Shown: in pieces, positions 1 through 10,259 of the stretch | How the letters are laid out: every line of letters begins with the position of its first letter | Position numbering within the stretch: position 1 is the stretch's first letter | NCBI GenBank assembly: GCA_964059195.1 | Contig: CAXKWD010000002.1 | Coordinates: forward strand, 148,197,042-148,261,041 | Source of the DNA: Ectobius pallidus | Taxonomy: Eukaryota > Arthropoda > Insecta > Blattodea > Ectobiidae | Length of the DNA stretch: 64,000 nucleotides | Direction: 5' to 3' | Position numbers and translations under genes: made by a program | The notes under the pieces: generated by a model | Databases searched by the model: none | The model's input: only the letters and a program-made list of their open reading frames with translations | Told to the model about the DNA's origin: nothing

Positions 1-296
1 GTCTGCTGTGTCAGCACAAAAATTGTCTAACAAATCACGATGAGGGGTCACATGAGCATTGCACCCACTATCCAAAAATCAACGGTTAGGGTCATACACT
101 CATATTTATCGTTGCAGTTCAGAAGTAAATGTTTGGATTTTCCTACACAAGCTCTATATTTAACTCTCACCATTCAGCAAGAAACTGAATCAGTTTCCTA
201 TTTTGCTGAGTATCTTCACTGCATTTTTGCCTCCTTACTTTTGAAAATTTTCAGCACTTGTCTTTCAAGTTTAAATCCATTTTGTGCTCTTTGAAG

Positions 297-491
297 TCAT
301 GTCTTCCTACCCTTTCGACAGGTGGTACTGGTGTGATCTTCCTGTCCACACGAATAGCAGATTACTGTTCCTCTCGATTTTTCTTCTACATTCTTAGGAC
401 AATCCTGGGCTTTATGACCAATTTGATTACACAAAAAACAGGATAAACTTGCTTGATCTCCAACTCTCTTTACAGTATTCCTAGACAACAA
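297..491 (-). pseudogene. Copia 1 gag zinc-knuckle segment
   Basis: Two CX2CX4HX4C nucleic-acid binding knuckles are readable, CFLCNQIGHKAQDC and CYSCGQEDHTSTTC, 18 residues apart. Double CCHC knuckles are typical of gag proteins of several arthropod Copia families. The frame can be followed upstream to about 600 before a stop. Downstream the protease motif at 50-80 is in a different frame, so the polyprotein is broken. Confidence 0.8.
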
Positions 492-689
492 TCCCTTTAA
501 CTCTTATTCACGTTTCGTTCTCTGATCACACTCCCTCTGGTTTCTCTGTTCTTCAATCAGCAATTTATTCTTGACATTTTCTACATGGTCATATTTTCTT
601 GATTCAATTCCATTATGTGAATGATGGACTTGCAGCGTTCCTCCTTTAGGCCTTTCAGCATGAAACCGGCAACAAAGTTGTCATCCATT

Positions 690-929
690 CTAGTTCCCTA
701 GTTGACTCAGAAGATCACACAGGTTCTCCACTTTGGAAACATAATCCATCATTGACTCAGTCGATGATTTAGACAGATTACACTGTTGCTCCAATGAGTT
801 AAAAAACTGCATTGGACTCCTCTTGCAGTGAATATTCTTTAGTCTCTCCCAAGCTGTCTTTGCTCTTGTGCATTTACTCACATCATTTAGGTAACAATCA
901 CTGACATACTGAACCAAGTAAGATAGAAC
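690..929 (-). pseudogene. Copia 1 gag, central part (UBN2-like)
   Basis: The reading frame continues the gag N-terminus found at 6246-6413. It carries the features of Ty1/copia gag: a TAWERLKNIHCKRS segment and MMDYVSKVENLCDLLSQLGN. Gag would form the virus-like particle. The long open frame that extends past 941 toward 1232 is a chimera: everything beyond the 12-bp duplication belongs to the inserted Penelope terminus, not to gag. A stop just below 690 and a frameshift separate this piece from the zinc-knuckle part. Confidence 0.8.
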
Positions 930-1339
930 ATCATCATTTCTGAAATGTGCTTTGAATTTTTCCTGGTGCTGGTAATATATGATATTTTCCCGGGCTACTA
1001 ACCAGGTGGTGAATTGGATTAATTCAGACGTTTCGAAACCAAACTGAGGCTTCATTGTCAAGGAGAATGAAATGCCGGGATTAGATGGCGTGTATTTATA
1101 GGACTGCTGTGAATGGGGACATCCGGATTGGAGAAAGGATTTGTTGAAGACCAACCAATCAGGAAACAGATGGGTGCTGTAAGAACAGGAGGGAAAAATT
1201 AGAGAAGTAGAATCGGTCCAAATAAGGGCCAACGGTCAATAGGTAGTGAAAATAAATTATTATTATATAGGTGGTGGTGGAAACGAGAAAAAATTGGAAA
1301 AAAGGGAAACACGGTCCAAATGAGGGCCAATGTTTTTAA

Positions 1340-2116
1340 TTACTCTGGTGGTTCGTTGGAAGGTGTGGGGTTGGCTCGTATGGACCTGAGCGACTCAATA
1401 GCTTGGAACCAGGCAGGGCTTAGTTGGATACCGCTGTCTCTATTCATGTTGTTTGGTTCCAAACGGATCTCCACGGCTTCCCTCACCACTCTCTCCCAGA
1501 AGTTTGAAGACCTGGCAAGAATAGCCGTTTCACCAAACTTGATACGGTGTCCCATGTTGATGGCGTGTTCCGCTACCGCAGATTTATCTGGATAAAGCAG
1601 CCGGATATTACGGGCATGTTCCTTGCAGCGCACTTCCACCGTGCGGCTGGTATGTCCAATGTATTGCTTGCCGCATTCGCAAGGAATGCGGTACACACCA
1701 GCTGTCTTCAGACCCAGGTTGTCCTTCACTGGCCGGATCAGCTGCTTTATCTTGGGAGGTGGTAGATGAATTGTTTTTATGTCAAACTTATGGAGGATAC
1801 GGCTAATTTTCCCCGACGTTGCGCCCATGTATGATATGCATGCTACGCGCCGGCTACCGTCAGGGGGTTTCTCATCTTCCACTGCTGGACGCGGAGAAGC
1901 GGTCCTTTTCAGGGCCAATCTAATTTCATTGTTCTTGTAGCCGTTCTGGAGGAATATTCTCTTGAGATGGTCTAGTTCCTCCGGTAAGTTGTTGCAGTCC
2001 GAAATGGCGAAAGCTCTATGAAAGAGTGTTAAGTACCCCTCTGCGCTGGGATGGATGGTGATGGCTCGTTCCATATAAGTATAGGTCCGTATGGGTCTTC
2101 TTCCGGTAGACAGCAT
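1340..2116 (-). pseudogene. Penelope RT C-terminus and GIY-YIG endonuclease
   Basis: The frame continues the RT thumb and ends in a GIY-YIG nuclease, with GVYRIPCECGKQYIGHTSR as the GIY and YIG strands and a downstream EHARN helix. This nuclease makes the target nick in canonical PLEs. It is separated from the RT by one frame change in the 100-bp overlap with the previous entry. The C-terminus ends at a stop at 1340, followed by the 3' terminal region shared with 5794-6245. Confidence 0.88.
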
Positions 2117-3286
2117 GGCCCAAAGTCCCAGCAGTTTTCTTGCTGATTAAGATGTCAAGGAAGGGGAGCTGTCCGTTCTTTTCTACTTCCATTGTGAACT
2201 GTATGTTGCTGTTTAATCCATTCAGATTCTGTAGAAATTCCTGTAGTGTTTCTTTCCCGTGGGGCCAGACCACAAACGTGTCATCGACGTATCTGAAGAA
2301 ATGGGTGGGTTTGTGGATAGCTGTTTCTAAAGCTGACTGTTCGAATTGCTCCATATAAAAATTGGCTATGGCAGGTGACAGAGGCGACCCCATGGCTATA
2401 CCATCTGTCGGTTCATAAAACTGGCCATCATATAGAAAATATGTGGAGGAGAGTGCGTGTCTGAAGAGGTTTATGATGTCAGGTTGAAAATGGGGTTGGA
2501 GTAGGTTCATGGCGTCATTGACAGGAACCCGTGTGAAAAGTGAGACTACGTCGAAGCTGACTAGGAGGTCTGATGGTGCTACGGTGATGTTCCGAAGGAT
2601 CTTGACAAACTCTGAGGAATTTGAAATGTGATGTGGACATTTTCCCACCAAGGGCTGGAGCTGGCCGGTGAGGAACTTGGCTAGAGCGTAGGTAGGGCCC
2701 CCGATAGTGTTAATTATGGGTCTCAGAGGGACCTCCGCCTTGTGGATTTTCGGCACGCCGTACATCCTAGGTGGTACTGATCCATAGGAGATGAGTTTTT
2801 TCTTAGTGTCCTTCGAAAGGCCCGATCTGTTAATGAGATTTGTTGTCTTTCTCTCCACTGATGTGGTGGGATCTCTGTTAAGTGGTCTGTATGCTTCGCC
2901 CTCTAAGATGGCTTGAATTTTCTGCTTGTAGTCTGTGGAGAGCATTACCACGGATGCGTTGCCCTTGTCTGCTGGTAGTACTACTATGCTATCATCATTC
3001 CTCAGTTTCCTAAGTGCTGCCCGTTCCTCCTTGGTGATATTGGGCCTGGAGGTAGTGGGCCTTTTTAGAACCCTGCTGACCTCGCTCCTTACTTCCTCAG
3101 CTGCATCTACTGGTAGTCCTGTGATTGCCCGTTCTACGCCACTGATGACTTGCAGTGTAGGGGTAGATGTCGGTGTAGGAGCAAAGTTTAAGCCCTTGGC
3201 TAAAACTGCAGTACAGGCCTCGTCCAGTTCCTTCCCTGTTAAATTAACAACGGTGCGTTCCTTCTCCAGGGGTGGGGGCGGGTTGC
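2016..3286 (-). pseudogene. Penelope reverse transcriptase, N-terminal and catalytic part
   Basis: Read on the minus strand from about 3286, the frame is open through KLRNDDSIVVLPADKGNAS and then a Penelope RT. It contains YGVPKIHK, RPIINTIGGPTYALAKFL, VSFDVVSLFTRVP, GIAMGSPLSPAIANFYMEQ and the catalytic FRYVDDTFVV, followed by LPFLDILISKK. The fingers and palm order matches PLE RT, which is related to telomerase RT. The frame shifts within 2016-2116 and continues in the next entry. The start codon is not defined because the 5' end was lost at the head-to-head junction. Confidence 0.88.
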
Positions 3287-3458
3287 GGTGCTTATCCAGA
3301 TAAATCTGCGGTAGCGGAACACGCCATCAACATGGGACACCGTATCAAGTTTGGTGAAACGGCTATTCTTGCCAGGTCTTCAAACTTCTGGGAGAGAGTG
3401 GTGAGGGAAGCCGTGGAGATCCGTTTGGAACCAAACAACATGAATAGAGACAGCGGTA
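3287..3458 (+). pseudogene. Inverted partial copy of Penelope GIY-YIG C-terminus
   Basis: On the plus strand this repeats, almost base for base, the minus-strand segment at about 1422-1590. It begins at YPDKSAVAEHAINMG and runs to EPNNMNRDSG, where transposon C interrupts it. It resumes at 5794 with the 3' terminal region. It has no independent start and is a truncated duplicate, not a gene. Confidence 0.85.
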
Positions 3459-4337
3459 GGGGCAATTCCACGGGTAACGGACTGACAAAGCACAACATTT
3501 TTTTTCAATTAAACATCAAATGCTGCTACTTCTAATTAATTTTCTTAAGATGTATTCATACTGTTTTAAAGACTAGACTTTAAGCTTCATTTTGGTGTAC
3601 CACTATTTTGAAAAATCCCTCAATAAAAGTTATTTTCTCACCTTTGAAATTCAGGTAACGGACTGACAGCTTGTCAACCATAGATTCAGGAATATAAGTT
3701 CAATCAATTGATGCTCTGAAATATAGGGAATGAGAATACTGGCTACCACCTTAATTTGTCTGACTAATGTCTGGAAACATCTCATATAAATATCATTTGT
3801 CTAATTTAAAATCTTTGTTAGCAATTAATTAGAAAGTCCAAAGTAACGGACTGACATGGTGAGTAACGGACTGACAGTCTCTGAATTTTTTGTTTACAGT
3901 CTTGTAAATCGGTATATAATTTCAAGAGTTGATTTTAATTCAGTCAGGCTCATATATTTACCGCTGACACCACTACAAGATACACGATATACTCATAATT
4001 CTGACATTTAGATATGTCTGTAGGCCATATTTATTTTATTAAATATTTACAAAATTAATTTAGTCAGTCCATTACCTTTTTAGTAGAGAAATGTGTCTAG
4101 GGTTATTACTTGCCTAGAATATGTACATATGAAAGTAAATTTCCATTGCAAATTACATTACATATTATATAATCCTTGTTTATGATAATAATAATAATGA
4201 TAATAATAATTATTATTATTATTATTATTATTTATTTATTATTATTATTTTTTCCATATAATATTTCACAGAAATATACGTTCTGGGAATAAACGCTTTC
4301 ACGGGACAGTTTTCCAAGTGAAGGTTGATGGTACACA

Positions 4338-4760
4338 TTATTCCACAACTCCTAGAAACTGACGAACTATCCTGCATGTAGAGAGAATCACTGATTTTTG
4401 CATCTGGATAAAAGTGTTCCTCGACAAGCCAAGTTGTTCTAGGTTCCTGAGTAGCTCATGAGGAACAACTCCTGTAGCAGATATTATAAGAGGGATAATC
4501 TGCACCTTTACTTTCCACAGGTGTTTTACTTCTTCAGCCAACTCTATATATTTCCGCTTCTTTTCCTTGGAAGTTTCCATTATGTTCCAAGTGTTTGGTA
4601 CAGCTACATCAATTATCCTTGCAGAGTGCTGTTTCTGTCCACGAATCAGAACTTCAAGCTCTACTATGACAGAAGTATCCTGACTGACCACACGGTGCCA
4701 TATAACCGGCCTGACATCTTCGTCATGGACAAGAAACAGCACTCTGCAATGATAATTGAT
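4338..4760 (-). pseudogene. R2-like LINE endonuclease C-terminal fragment (left palindrome arm)
   Basis: The minus strand reads IIDVAVPNTWN, then KEKKRKYIELAEEVKHLWKV, IIPLIISATGVVPHELLRNL and a terminal STCRIVRQFLGVVE. This is the restriction-like (PD-(D/E)XK) endonuclease tail found in R2-type and related non-LTR retrotransposons of arthropods. Only this tail is present; no RT is attached. The same fragment appears inverted in the right arm. Confidence 0.65.
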
Positions 4761-5015
4761 GTAATTGTACCAAAAATCCGGAAGGAAAAGAAGCGGAAGT
4801 TTATAGAGTGGGCTGAAGAAGTAAAACACCCGTGGAAAGTAAAGAAGGTGCAGATTATCCCTCTTATAATATCTGCTACAGGAGTTGTTCCTCATGAGCT
4901 ACTCAGGAACCTAGAACAACTTGGCTTATCGAGGAACACTTTTATCCAGATGCAAAAATCAGGGATTCTCTCTACATGCAGGATTGTTCGTCAGTTTCTA
5001 GGAGTTGTGGAATAA
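4640..5015 (+). pseudogene. R2-like LINE endonuclease C-terminal fragment (right palindrome arm)
   Basis: This is the inverted partner of the previous entry and retains more of the catalytic core: RPDIFVMDKKQHSAMIIDVI provides the PD...D/EXK-like signature. It then reads EKKRKFIEWAEEVKHPWKVK and ends with RIVRQFLGVVE and a stop at 5015. The leading part of the longer frame that begins at 4458 is read through the left arm antisense and is not coding. Confidence 0.65.
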
Positions 5016-5793
5016 TCTGTACCATCAGCCTTCACTTGGAAAACTGTCCCGTGAAAGTTGTTAATCCCAGAATGTATATTTCTGTGAAATATTACATGAA
5101 AAAAAAAAAATAAATAAAAATAAAAATAATAATAATAATAATAATAATAATACTAATAATAAACAAAGATTATATAATATGTAATGTAATTTGCAATGGA
5201 AATTTACTTTCATATGTAGATATTCTAGGCAAGTATTAGCCCTAGACACATTTCGCTACTCAAAAGGTAACGGACTGACTAAATTAATTTTGTAAATAAT
5301 AAAATAACTATGACTTTTCAAATAATTATTACTTTATGGGCTTGAAAGGCACCTAGTATAAGAAGAGAAATGCTATGCATATCATTCATAAGAGTGTTAG
5401 GTTTAAAGCAGAAAAACTTTTTTCTAATTTTAAGTAACGGACTGACATTATTTTGGAGCACTCAAAAATTAGTTTTTTGATACATTTAAATTAATAATTT
5501 TGGAAATTTAAAAATAAAATCTTAAAGATTACATATTGTATGTGAAATTAACCCATTTACATCTCCAGAAACCAAATGAATGAAAGCTTAGCCATGTTGG
5601 GAACTTTTTACAAAACTGCATGGTTTATCAGTGAACTTTTTTAATGTCTCTTTAGGGCAATTTTTGGGGGACGGTATAAAGTACATAACCTGAAAGAGCA
5701 GGTTTTGCTGATTAATTCTATGTATAATATTGCACCTTTTCCTTTGCTTTAAAATTTACTGCTCTGGTTGACATTTCTGTGGAATTGGCCGTA

Positions 5794-6245
5794 TCCAACT
5801 AAGCCCTACCTGGTTCCATGCTATTGAGTCGCTCAGGTCCATACGAGCCAACCGCACACCTTCCAATGAACCACCAGAGTAATTAAAAACATTGGCCCTC
5901 ATTTGGACCGTGTTTCCCTTTTTTCCAATTTTTTCTCGTTTCCACCACCACCTATATAATAATAATTTATTTTCACTACCTATTGACCGTTGGCCCTTAT
6001 TTGGACCGATTCTACTTCTCTAATTTTTCCCTCCTGTTCTTACAGCACCCATCTGTTTCCTGATTGGTTGGTCTTCAACAAATCCTTTCTCCAATCCGGA
6101 TGTCCCCATTCACAGCAGTCCTATAAATACACGCCATCTAATCCCGGCATTTCATTCTCCTTGACAATGAAGCCTCAGTTTGGTTTCGAAACGTCGGAAT
6201 TAATCCAATTCACCACCTGGTTAGTAGCCCGGGAAAATATCATAT
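5794..6245 (+). repeat. Penelope 3' terminal region, plus-strand copy
   Basis: This copies the minus-strand end at about 942-1430 in inverted orientation. It includes the tail of the EN ORF, a stretch with two LALIWT-coding direct repeats, and the terminal CGAAACGTC segment near 6188-6196. The long frame at 5990-6277 is a shadow of this repeat. CGAAACGTC resembles the 3' core of PLE hammerhead ribozymes, but the expected CTGANGA core upstream is altered. Confidence 0.75.
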
Positions 6246-6419
6246 ATCATCATTTCTATTTTTCTGTTTTTCGGTGAGTTCATCCCAATCGAGATTGTCA
6301 TAACCAGGTTCAATGCTTTCCCATAATCTCCTTTTCTTCAAAAATGCCATCATTCGGGTGCTCCATTGTACCTAATTTCTTGTATTCAATCTCTCAATGC
6401 CCTCCGACGACATGGTATT

Positions 6420-7060
6420 TCACACAATAACTCACAAATATTGCTCACTCATTGCACAGTCTGTTTATACTCTCGTATTCTCGCCGTTGTCTGCTGCTAC
6501 CTGGGCCCATAACCTATCAATTTTCTTGTTCTCATAGAATATTAAAACAACACATTGCAGAAACTCTTTACTCAATATATTTATAATTCTCCATCTTTTA
6601 CAATAAAACTCTGTACATTTATCCTTTCACAATACAATAGCCTAAATATTCTGAGAACAAGTTTATAACATATTCACTGCATCACTACATCTCGCCAAAG
6701 TGCGCTCTTTTTAACGACTTCCAGAGAGAACCAAAAACAAAAGAAAAAGCAAACAAACTATCTGGAAAGCGCTGGCTGATAAAAAGAGGGAAATAAAAAA
6801 TCTAGAAACTCCTATTATATAAACAGTATTTCAACAGCTCAAAACTAAGGAGTTTTATAAATTCCCACTTTTTGGGAATATTTCCTGGCCCAGGAAATAC
6901 TCCCATTTTATAAGTTCCCACTGGGAATATTTCCAGCCCACATGACTACATACAAGGCACCCAACCCCTGAGAACTCATTATTATTCAGAAACAATTAAC
7001 ATACTAATTTCTCTGTAAATAAATTCAATCCAACAATAAAGAGACAACAAGATCTGCCAC
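6420..7060 (-). repeat. Copia 1 leader and probable 5' LTR
   Basis: Immediately upstream of gag on the minus strand is a primer-binding site, GGTTATGGGCCCAG (about 6505-6518), complementary to an internal part of initiator tRNA-Met as in copia. The AT-rich DNA beyond it (6520 to roughly 7000) should be the 5' LTR. It has a TATA-like TTTATATAATAG on the minus strand near 6815. I could not fix the outer LTR boundary because the other LTR lies outside the window. Confidence 0.5.
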
Positions 7061-7079
7061 AGGGTAAAACAGTTTCATA

Positions 7080-7830
7080 CACTTGACTGTTTATGTCCCA
7101 GGTGTAAGTCTGGGTCATCTCCAAACTTTAGAAGAGACTGTAAACATGATACAAGCCCATGAAAATCAACAAGGTAGGATAACAGTGAACTTTGTACCTC
7201 AGAAAAATGTTTGGTGTATGCAAACTACAACTTTTGCAGAGCCTAAAACTGTAGGACACACCCAAACTTTGTAACTTCTGCATTCCTTTATAACACCGAT
7301 TAAAAGAGGACGAATTTACTGACCAGTTAGTGTTTAGCAATGAGGTCAAATTTTACCTCAGTGGGAAGGTAAATCATAATAATGTAAGGATCTGGGCTTC
7401 AGAAAATTCACGTGTAATTGTCGAGTACGTGAGGGACTCACCAAAAGTTAATGTGTTTTGTGCTATGAGAAAGAGCAAAGTACAGGCATGGCCCCTTCTT
7501 TTTTGCTGAATGGCTTATGCCTCAAATTGTGGAAGATCTGCCCAACTTGTCTTTCAGCAAGTTGAAGCTCCATCATATTATCATATGGATGTTTGTGAGT
7601 TACCTGGATGAAAACCTACCACAACACCAAAACATGAAATCGGGCATGCAGCAGAAATTGCCAGCCCTAATACCATGCAACTTTTTTTTTTTTTAGTCCA
7701 TGGACATGAATTACCTGAAATAAAGAATCCAAGTAGCAGTGGATTCATTAACAGACGACATGCTTGCATGAGTATCGTCTAGACATCTGCTGTATCACCA
7801 ATGGAGCCTACATCGAACAGTTGTAGGGAA
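7080..7830 (+). pseudogene. Tc1/mariner-IS630-like transposase relic
   Basis: One frame, with stops, reads CKLQLLQSL, then FTDQLVFSNEVKFYLSGK and NHNNVRIWASENSR, IVEYVRDSPKVNVFCAM, and near the end EYRLDICCITNGAYIEQL. The FS(D/N)E...HLSG...NVRIW block and the final EYRLD...THGAHIEHL tail are typical of a common insect IS630/mariner-like transposase. The first catalytic position appears as N (FSNE), and several stops are present, so it is dead. No terminal repeats were identified. Confidence 0.75.
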
Positions 7831-8432
7831 GATATTGCTTCGATTCAATTGTCTTTGCTTTGTTCACTTTTGAATAAATCAGTATTATTTAGTCACCAAC
7901 CTTTTTGGATCACAGAGTATACTAGTAAAAAGATTTACGATTAATTATCTGTGTTAATTGGGATTGTTACAGCAAGAGTATCTGAAAACACATCTGGGCC
8001 TAATCCAAATGTAAGCATTTCTACTCGTAGCTTCAGGCAATGTGTTAATGGGCTACACGTAGGCTATAATCTAATGTGGTTTTATTAGCCTGTAAATGCT
8101 ATTTATAATGCTCGTTATAAGTTACTCAGAGGTTTCATTAACAATAATAGTATAAATATTCGTTTTTACTCTTTCTAAGCGGAATTCTGACATAACCAGG
8201 TGTGAGATTTTGAAATTTTGTTACTAATTTCGAATTTCTTGCACTTCCAGTGAAGCCAATTAACATTCTCTTCATACATCGTGATGAAATAAAGTGTGGG
8301 AAATTCAAAATAATATAGGCCTATAATGTAAGACCAAAAGATACCACCAGCCGAAGGCCCAGTTTAATTTTATTTTATGTGACTGGAAATGTGACAGACA
8401 AATTTTAACTACTGTATGTATATTTCATTTAC
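7831..8432. other. No gene recognised
   Basis: AT-rich intronic DNA without a credible ORF or repeat boundary that I could see. Confidence 0.5.
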
Positions 8433-8434
8433 TA

Positions 8435-9000
8435 CAGTGATACCTCGAGATACGAGTTTAATTCGTTCCGTAACCTTGCTCGTATGTCAATTTGCTCGTA
8501 TCTCAAAGCAGTTTTCCCCATTGAAATTAATTGAAATGCCATTAATCCGTTCCAGCCCCAAAAATGCTACCCCCAATTGTTTTTGTTACGTGTTTTTGAA
8601 TAAGAAAAATGTATTTATAAATGACAAATATTGTATAAAAACATTATAAAAAACTGGTTTTATAAAGTGTACATAGGCCTACATATTTGTTACACTTTCT
8701 TCGGGCCCGTGGTTATAAAAAGAAATGTGATAAAGTATGTAAATGCACAAAAAGCACAAAGCCCTAGAAAAACTTAGCAAAGATGCTTCGACAACGAGGT
8801 AAACAAGCACACTGGGGGAATACGTGGGAAAATGCACGAGGCGCAGGCGCAGTAAACTAGTGGGCCGTGTGCAGCGTCGCAGCTGGCCGTTCCTCGTATC
8901 TCAAATGTCGCTCGTATTTCAAAACAAAACTTTCCTCGCTCGACAGCTCGTATCTCAAATAACTCGTATGTTAAGGCACTCGTATCTCGAGGTACCACTG
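8435..9000. mobile_element. MITE J, TA-flanked, TIR CAGTGRTACCTCGAGATACGAG
   Basis: The ends are CAGTGATACCTCGAGATACG and the inverse of CAGTGGTACCTCGAGATACG, flanked by TA (8433-8434 and 9001-9002). This fits a pogo/Tigger-type Tc1-mariner MITE. Subterminal regions repeat CTCGTATCTCAAA several times in direct and near-direct copies (about 8460-8510 and 8890-8990). It encodes nothing recognisable. Confidence 0.85.
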
Positions 9001-9002
9001 TA

Positions 9003-9533
9003 TAGCTGTAGGCTATTATAATACCAATCATAATTTTATTATTATATGGTAATAGCCTATATATATATTTAATTGGGTGCAATCAAAGAAAGATGTTATT
9101 GATGCATTTCTGTAGTGAAAAACAAGAGGAGGTAAGAACCACTATTAATTGATTAATTCAACTTCAGCCCTTAATCAAAGGTCTTTTTATAAAAATGCAT
9201 GTACATACCCCTATACAGGTAGATCATTAAGCTGTACACCCTTCATTCTAGTCATGTTGAAATATTGTATACAGTAAGTTACCGTTCAATACATAGGCCT
9301 AGGTTTTGTAATTTACTTAACAACCTGTCTTGCTCTCAAATAGGTTTATAGCATAAATCCACACAGTAAGGACTGTTTTTTCTTGAGAGAGATTTTTTTG
9401 GGGGAGGGGGAAAGCTCATGGTATTATATTGACTGTGCGGCAAGGTTAGCAAACTCTGACTATATTGTTTTAAAAAGATCATAAATTCACATTTCCTATG
9501 TGTATACTAATTTTTTGTTTCCTTTTTTTCCAG
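9003..9533. other. Intron sequence before the TM9SF2 exon
   Basis: AT-rich with no recognisable element. The final 30 bases are a T-rich polypyrimidine tract (around 9510-9530) that serves as the acceptor signal for the exon at 9534. Confidence 0.6.
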
Positions 9534-9601
9534 AAAGATGTCATACTTTATGTGAATCGATTGAATACAGAAGAATCTGTTATACCATATGAATACCATC
9601 A
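9534..9601 (+). CDS. TM9SF2: TM9SF2 internal coding exon (luminal N-terminal domain)
   Basis: This 68-bp exon follows a polypyrimidine tract ending in CAG and stops at a GTAAGT donor. It reads in phase 0 through LYVNRLNTEESVIPYEY and ends with the first two bases of a His codon. The peptide matches the luminal N-terminal domain of transmembrane 9 superfamily member 2, a nine-span endosome/Golgi protein of the nonaspanin family. The split codon (CA|C) is completed exactly by the exon at 47877, giving ...YEYHHFDFC. No upstream exon (signal peptide, first luminal residues) was found in 1-9533. The flanking sequence is intronic and repeat-rich; a dispersed repeat starts about 75 bp after the donor. 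Confidence 0.93.
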
Positions 9602-9674
9602 GTAAGTTATATGCTATAATTTTATATGGAGTCTTGTATATCAATTCTTGTGCTTATATATTTATTGCATAGGC

Positions 9675-10240
9675 CTATTATACAGTGAGTCCCACACAAG
9701 AGTTGGCCAATCATGTGGGTTTCTCCATCGCGGCAGCCCCTGCTCTAACTCTCGAGTGGTCAGGTGGAATATCTACGTAAATAAACCCGCGAACGGTGTA
9801 ATGGTTCAGGTCCTCACATTTACAGTTGGAATTACAATGAAAATAACCACCTCGTCAAAATAGGCCTACCTCATCACAAGAGATGTTGGAAATGTTCTCC
9901 TCTTGCATCCACACAACACTGGCATCTTTTCAGGAAATTTTCTTTCACGCACATAAGTTCAGCTTCCAAGATAAAGTTAATTTCTCTTGTGATATTGTCT
10001 TTGAGTTCTTCGAACAGTATATGACTATTATTTATTAGTCCAGTACCGGTGTATAGATACATTCCACCTTGCATTAATTAGGGTAAAAGATTCTTCTTTT
10101 TCATGTTGTTTGGTATTGCAAGAGTAGTGTAAAACTAAGTTTTCGACCTCGAAAGCCCTCGGGACAACTTTCTGTAAGCAAATAACCACAAAATGTTTGC
10201 ACTTTTTTCAGTTTATCGGAAAAATCTCCTAGATACCAAC
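9675..10240 (-). repeat. Dispersed repeat with mariner/IS630 transposase C-terminus, copy 1
   Basis: It matches 31050-31550 closely and in the same orientation. The minus strand reads LFEELKDNITREINFI, then LMCVKENFLKRCQCCVDARG and EHFQHLL, the usual C-terminal tail of a mariner/IS630-like transposase (LK..I..EI......V..N...R...C....G.HF.HLL). Only this C-terminus survives. One edge is close to CAGTGAGTCCCACACAAGAG at about 9683. It sits about 75 bp beyond the TM9SF2 exon donor. Confidence 0.65.
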
Positions 10241-10259
10241 TTATAACTATATGAGGGAC

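Larger units (their letters stand above)
4040..5300. repeat. Large internal palindrome of transposon C
   Basis: The left arm (about 4040-4660) and right arm (about 4690-5300) are inverted copies around a centre near 4675. They share the subterminal motif, a (TAA)n/(TTA)n tract and an endonuclease coding fragment. The arms have diverged slightly, with indels and a different number of TAA units, so the palindrome is not an assembly mirror of a single read. Confidence 0.8.
3459..5790. mobile_element. TIR transposon C (3-bp TSD GTA) with iterated subterminal motif
   Basis: The element interrupts the plus-strand Penelope copy. Ends are GGGGCAATTCCAC on the left and GTGGAATTGGCC on the right, an imperfect 12-13 bp TIR. 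GTA is duplicated at 3456-3458 and 5791-5793; the unbroken Penelope copy at 1340-1440 confirms the original site. A 13-bp motif, GTAACGGACTGAC, occurs at 3474, 3655, 3843, 3863, 5267 and 5434, with one inverted degenerate copy at 4063. No transposase is recognisable. The core is a large palindrome holding a LINE endonuclease fragment. The superfamily is uncertain. Confidence 0.75.
942..6245. mobile_element. Penelope-like (PLE) head-to-head cassette with 12-bp TSD
   Basis: A minus-strand PLE copy (about 942-3286) meets an inverted partial plus-strand copy (3287-3458 and 5794-6245) head to head at about 3287. The outer ends are near-identical inverted copies (about 975-1232 against 5990-6240). 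The cassette is flanked by direct copies of ATCATCATTTCT at 930-941 and 6246-6257. Removing it with one copy rejoins the Copia gag frame. Inverted tandem or partial organisation and variable TSDs are typical of Penelope retroelements. A TIR element (3459-5790) interrupts the plus copy. Confidence 0.85.
1..6413 (-). mobile_element. Copia element 1, 5' part (gag to protease), broken
   Basis: Read on the minus strand, a gag begins at ATG 6413 (MSSEGIERLNTRN, an in-frame stop, then VQWSTRMMAFLKKRRLWES). It runs to NRNDD at 6246 and resumes at 929 with RNDDVLSYLVQYV after removal of the Penelope cassette. Two zinc knuckles follow near 340-450 (CFLCNQIGHKAQDC and CYSCGQEDHTSTTC). The Copia protease motif FLDSGCNAHVT lies at about 50-80. 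The element runs off the left edge, so integrase and RT are not seen. Stops and frameshifts (for example near 660-690) make it a pseudogene. A copia-type primer-binding site, GGTTATGGGCCCAG, lies on the minus strand near 6505-6518, upstream of gag. Confidence 0.85.

Noticed and set aside
690..1232. A 180-codon minus-strand frame as one gene
   Set aside because: It is a chimera. Codons beyond 941 come from the inserted Penelope end, as the 12-bp TSD and the identical inverted copy at 5990 show.
3272..3535. A separate small gene on the plus strand
   Set aside because: It is the inverted partial copy of the Penelope endonuclease tail, read into transposon C.
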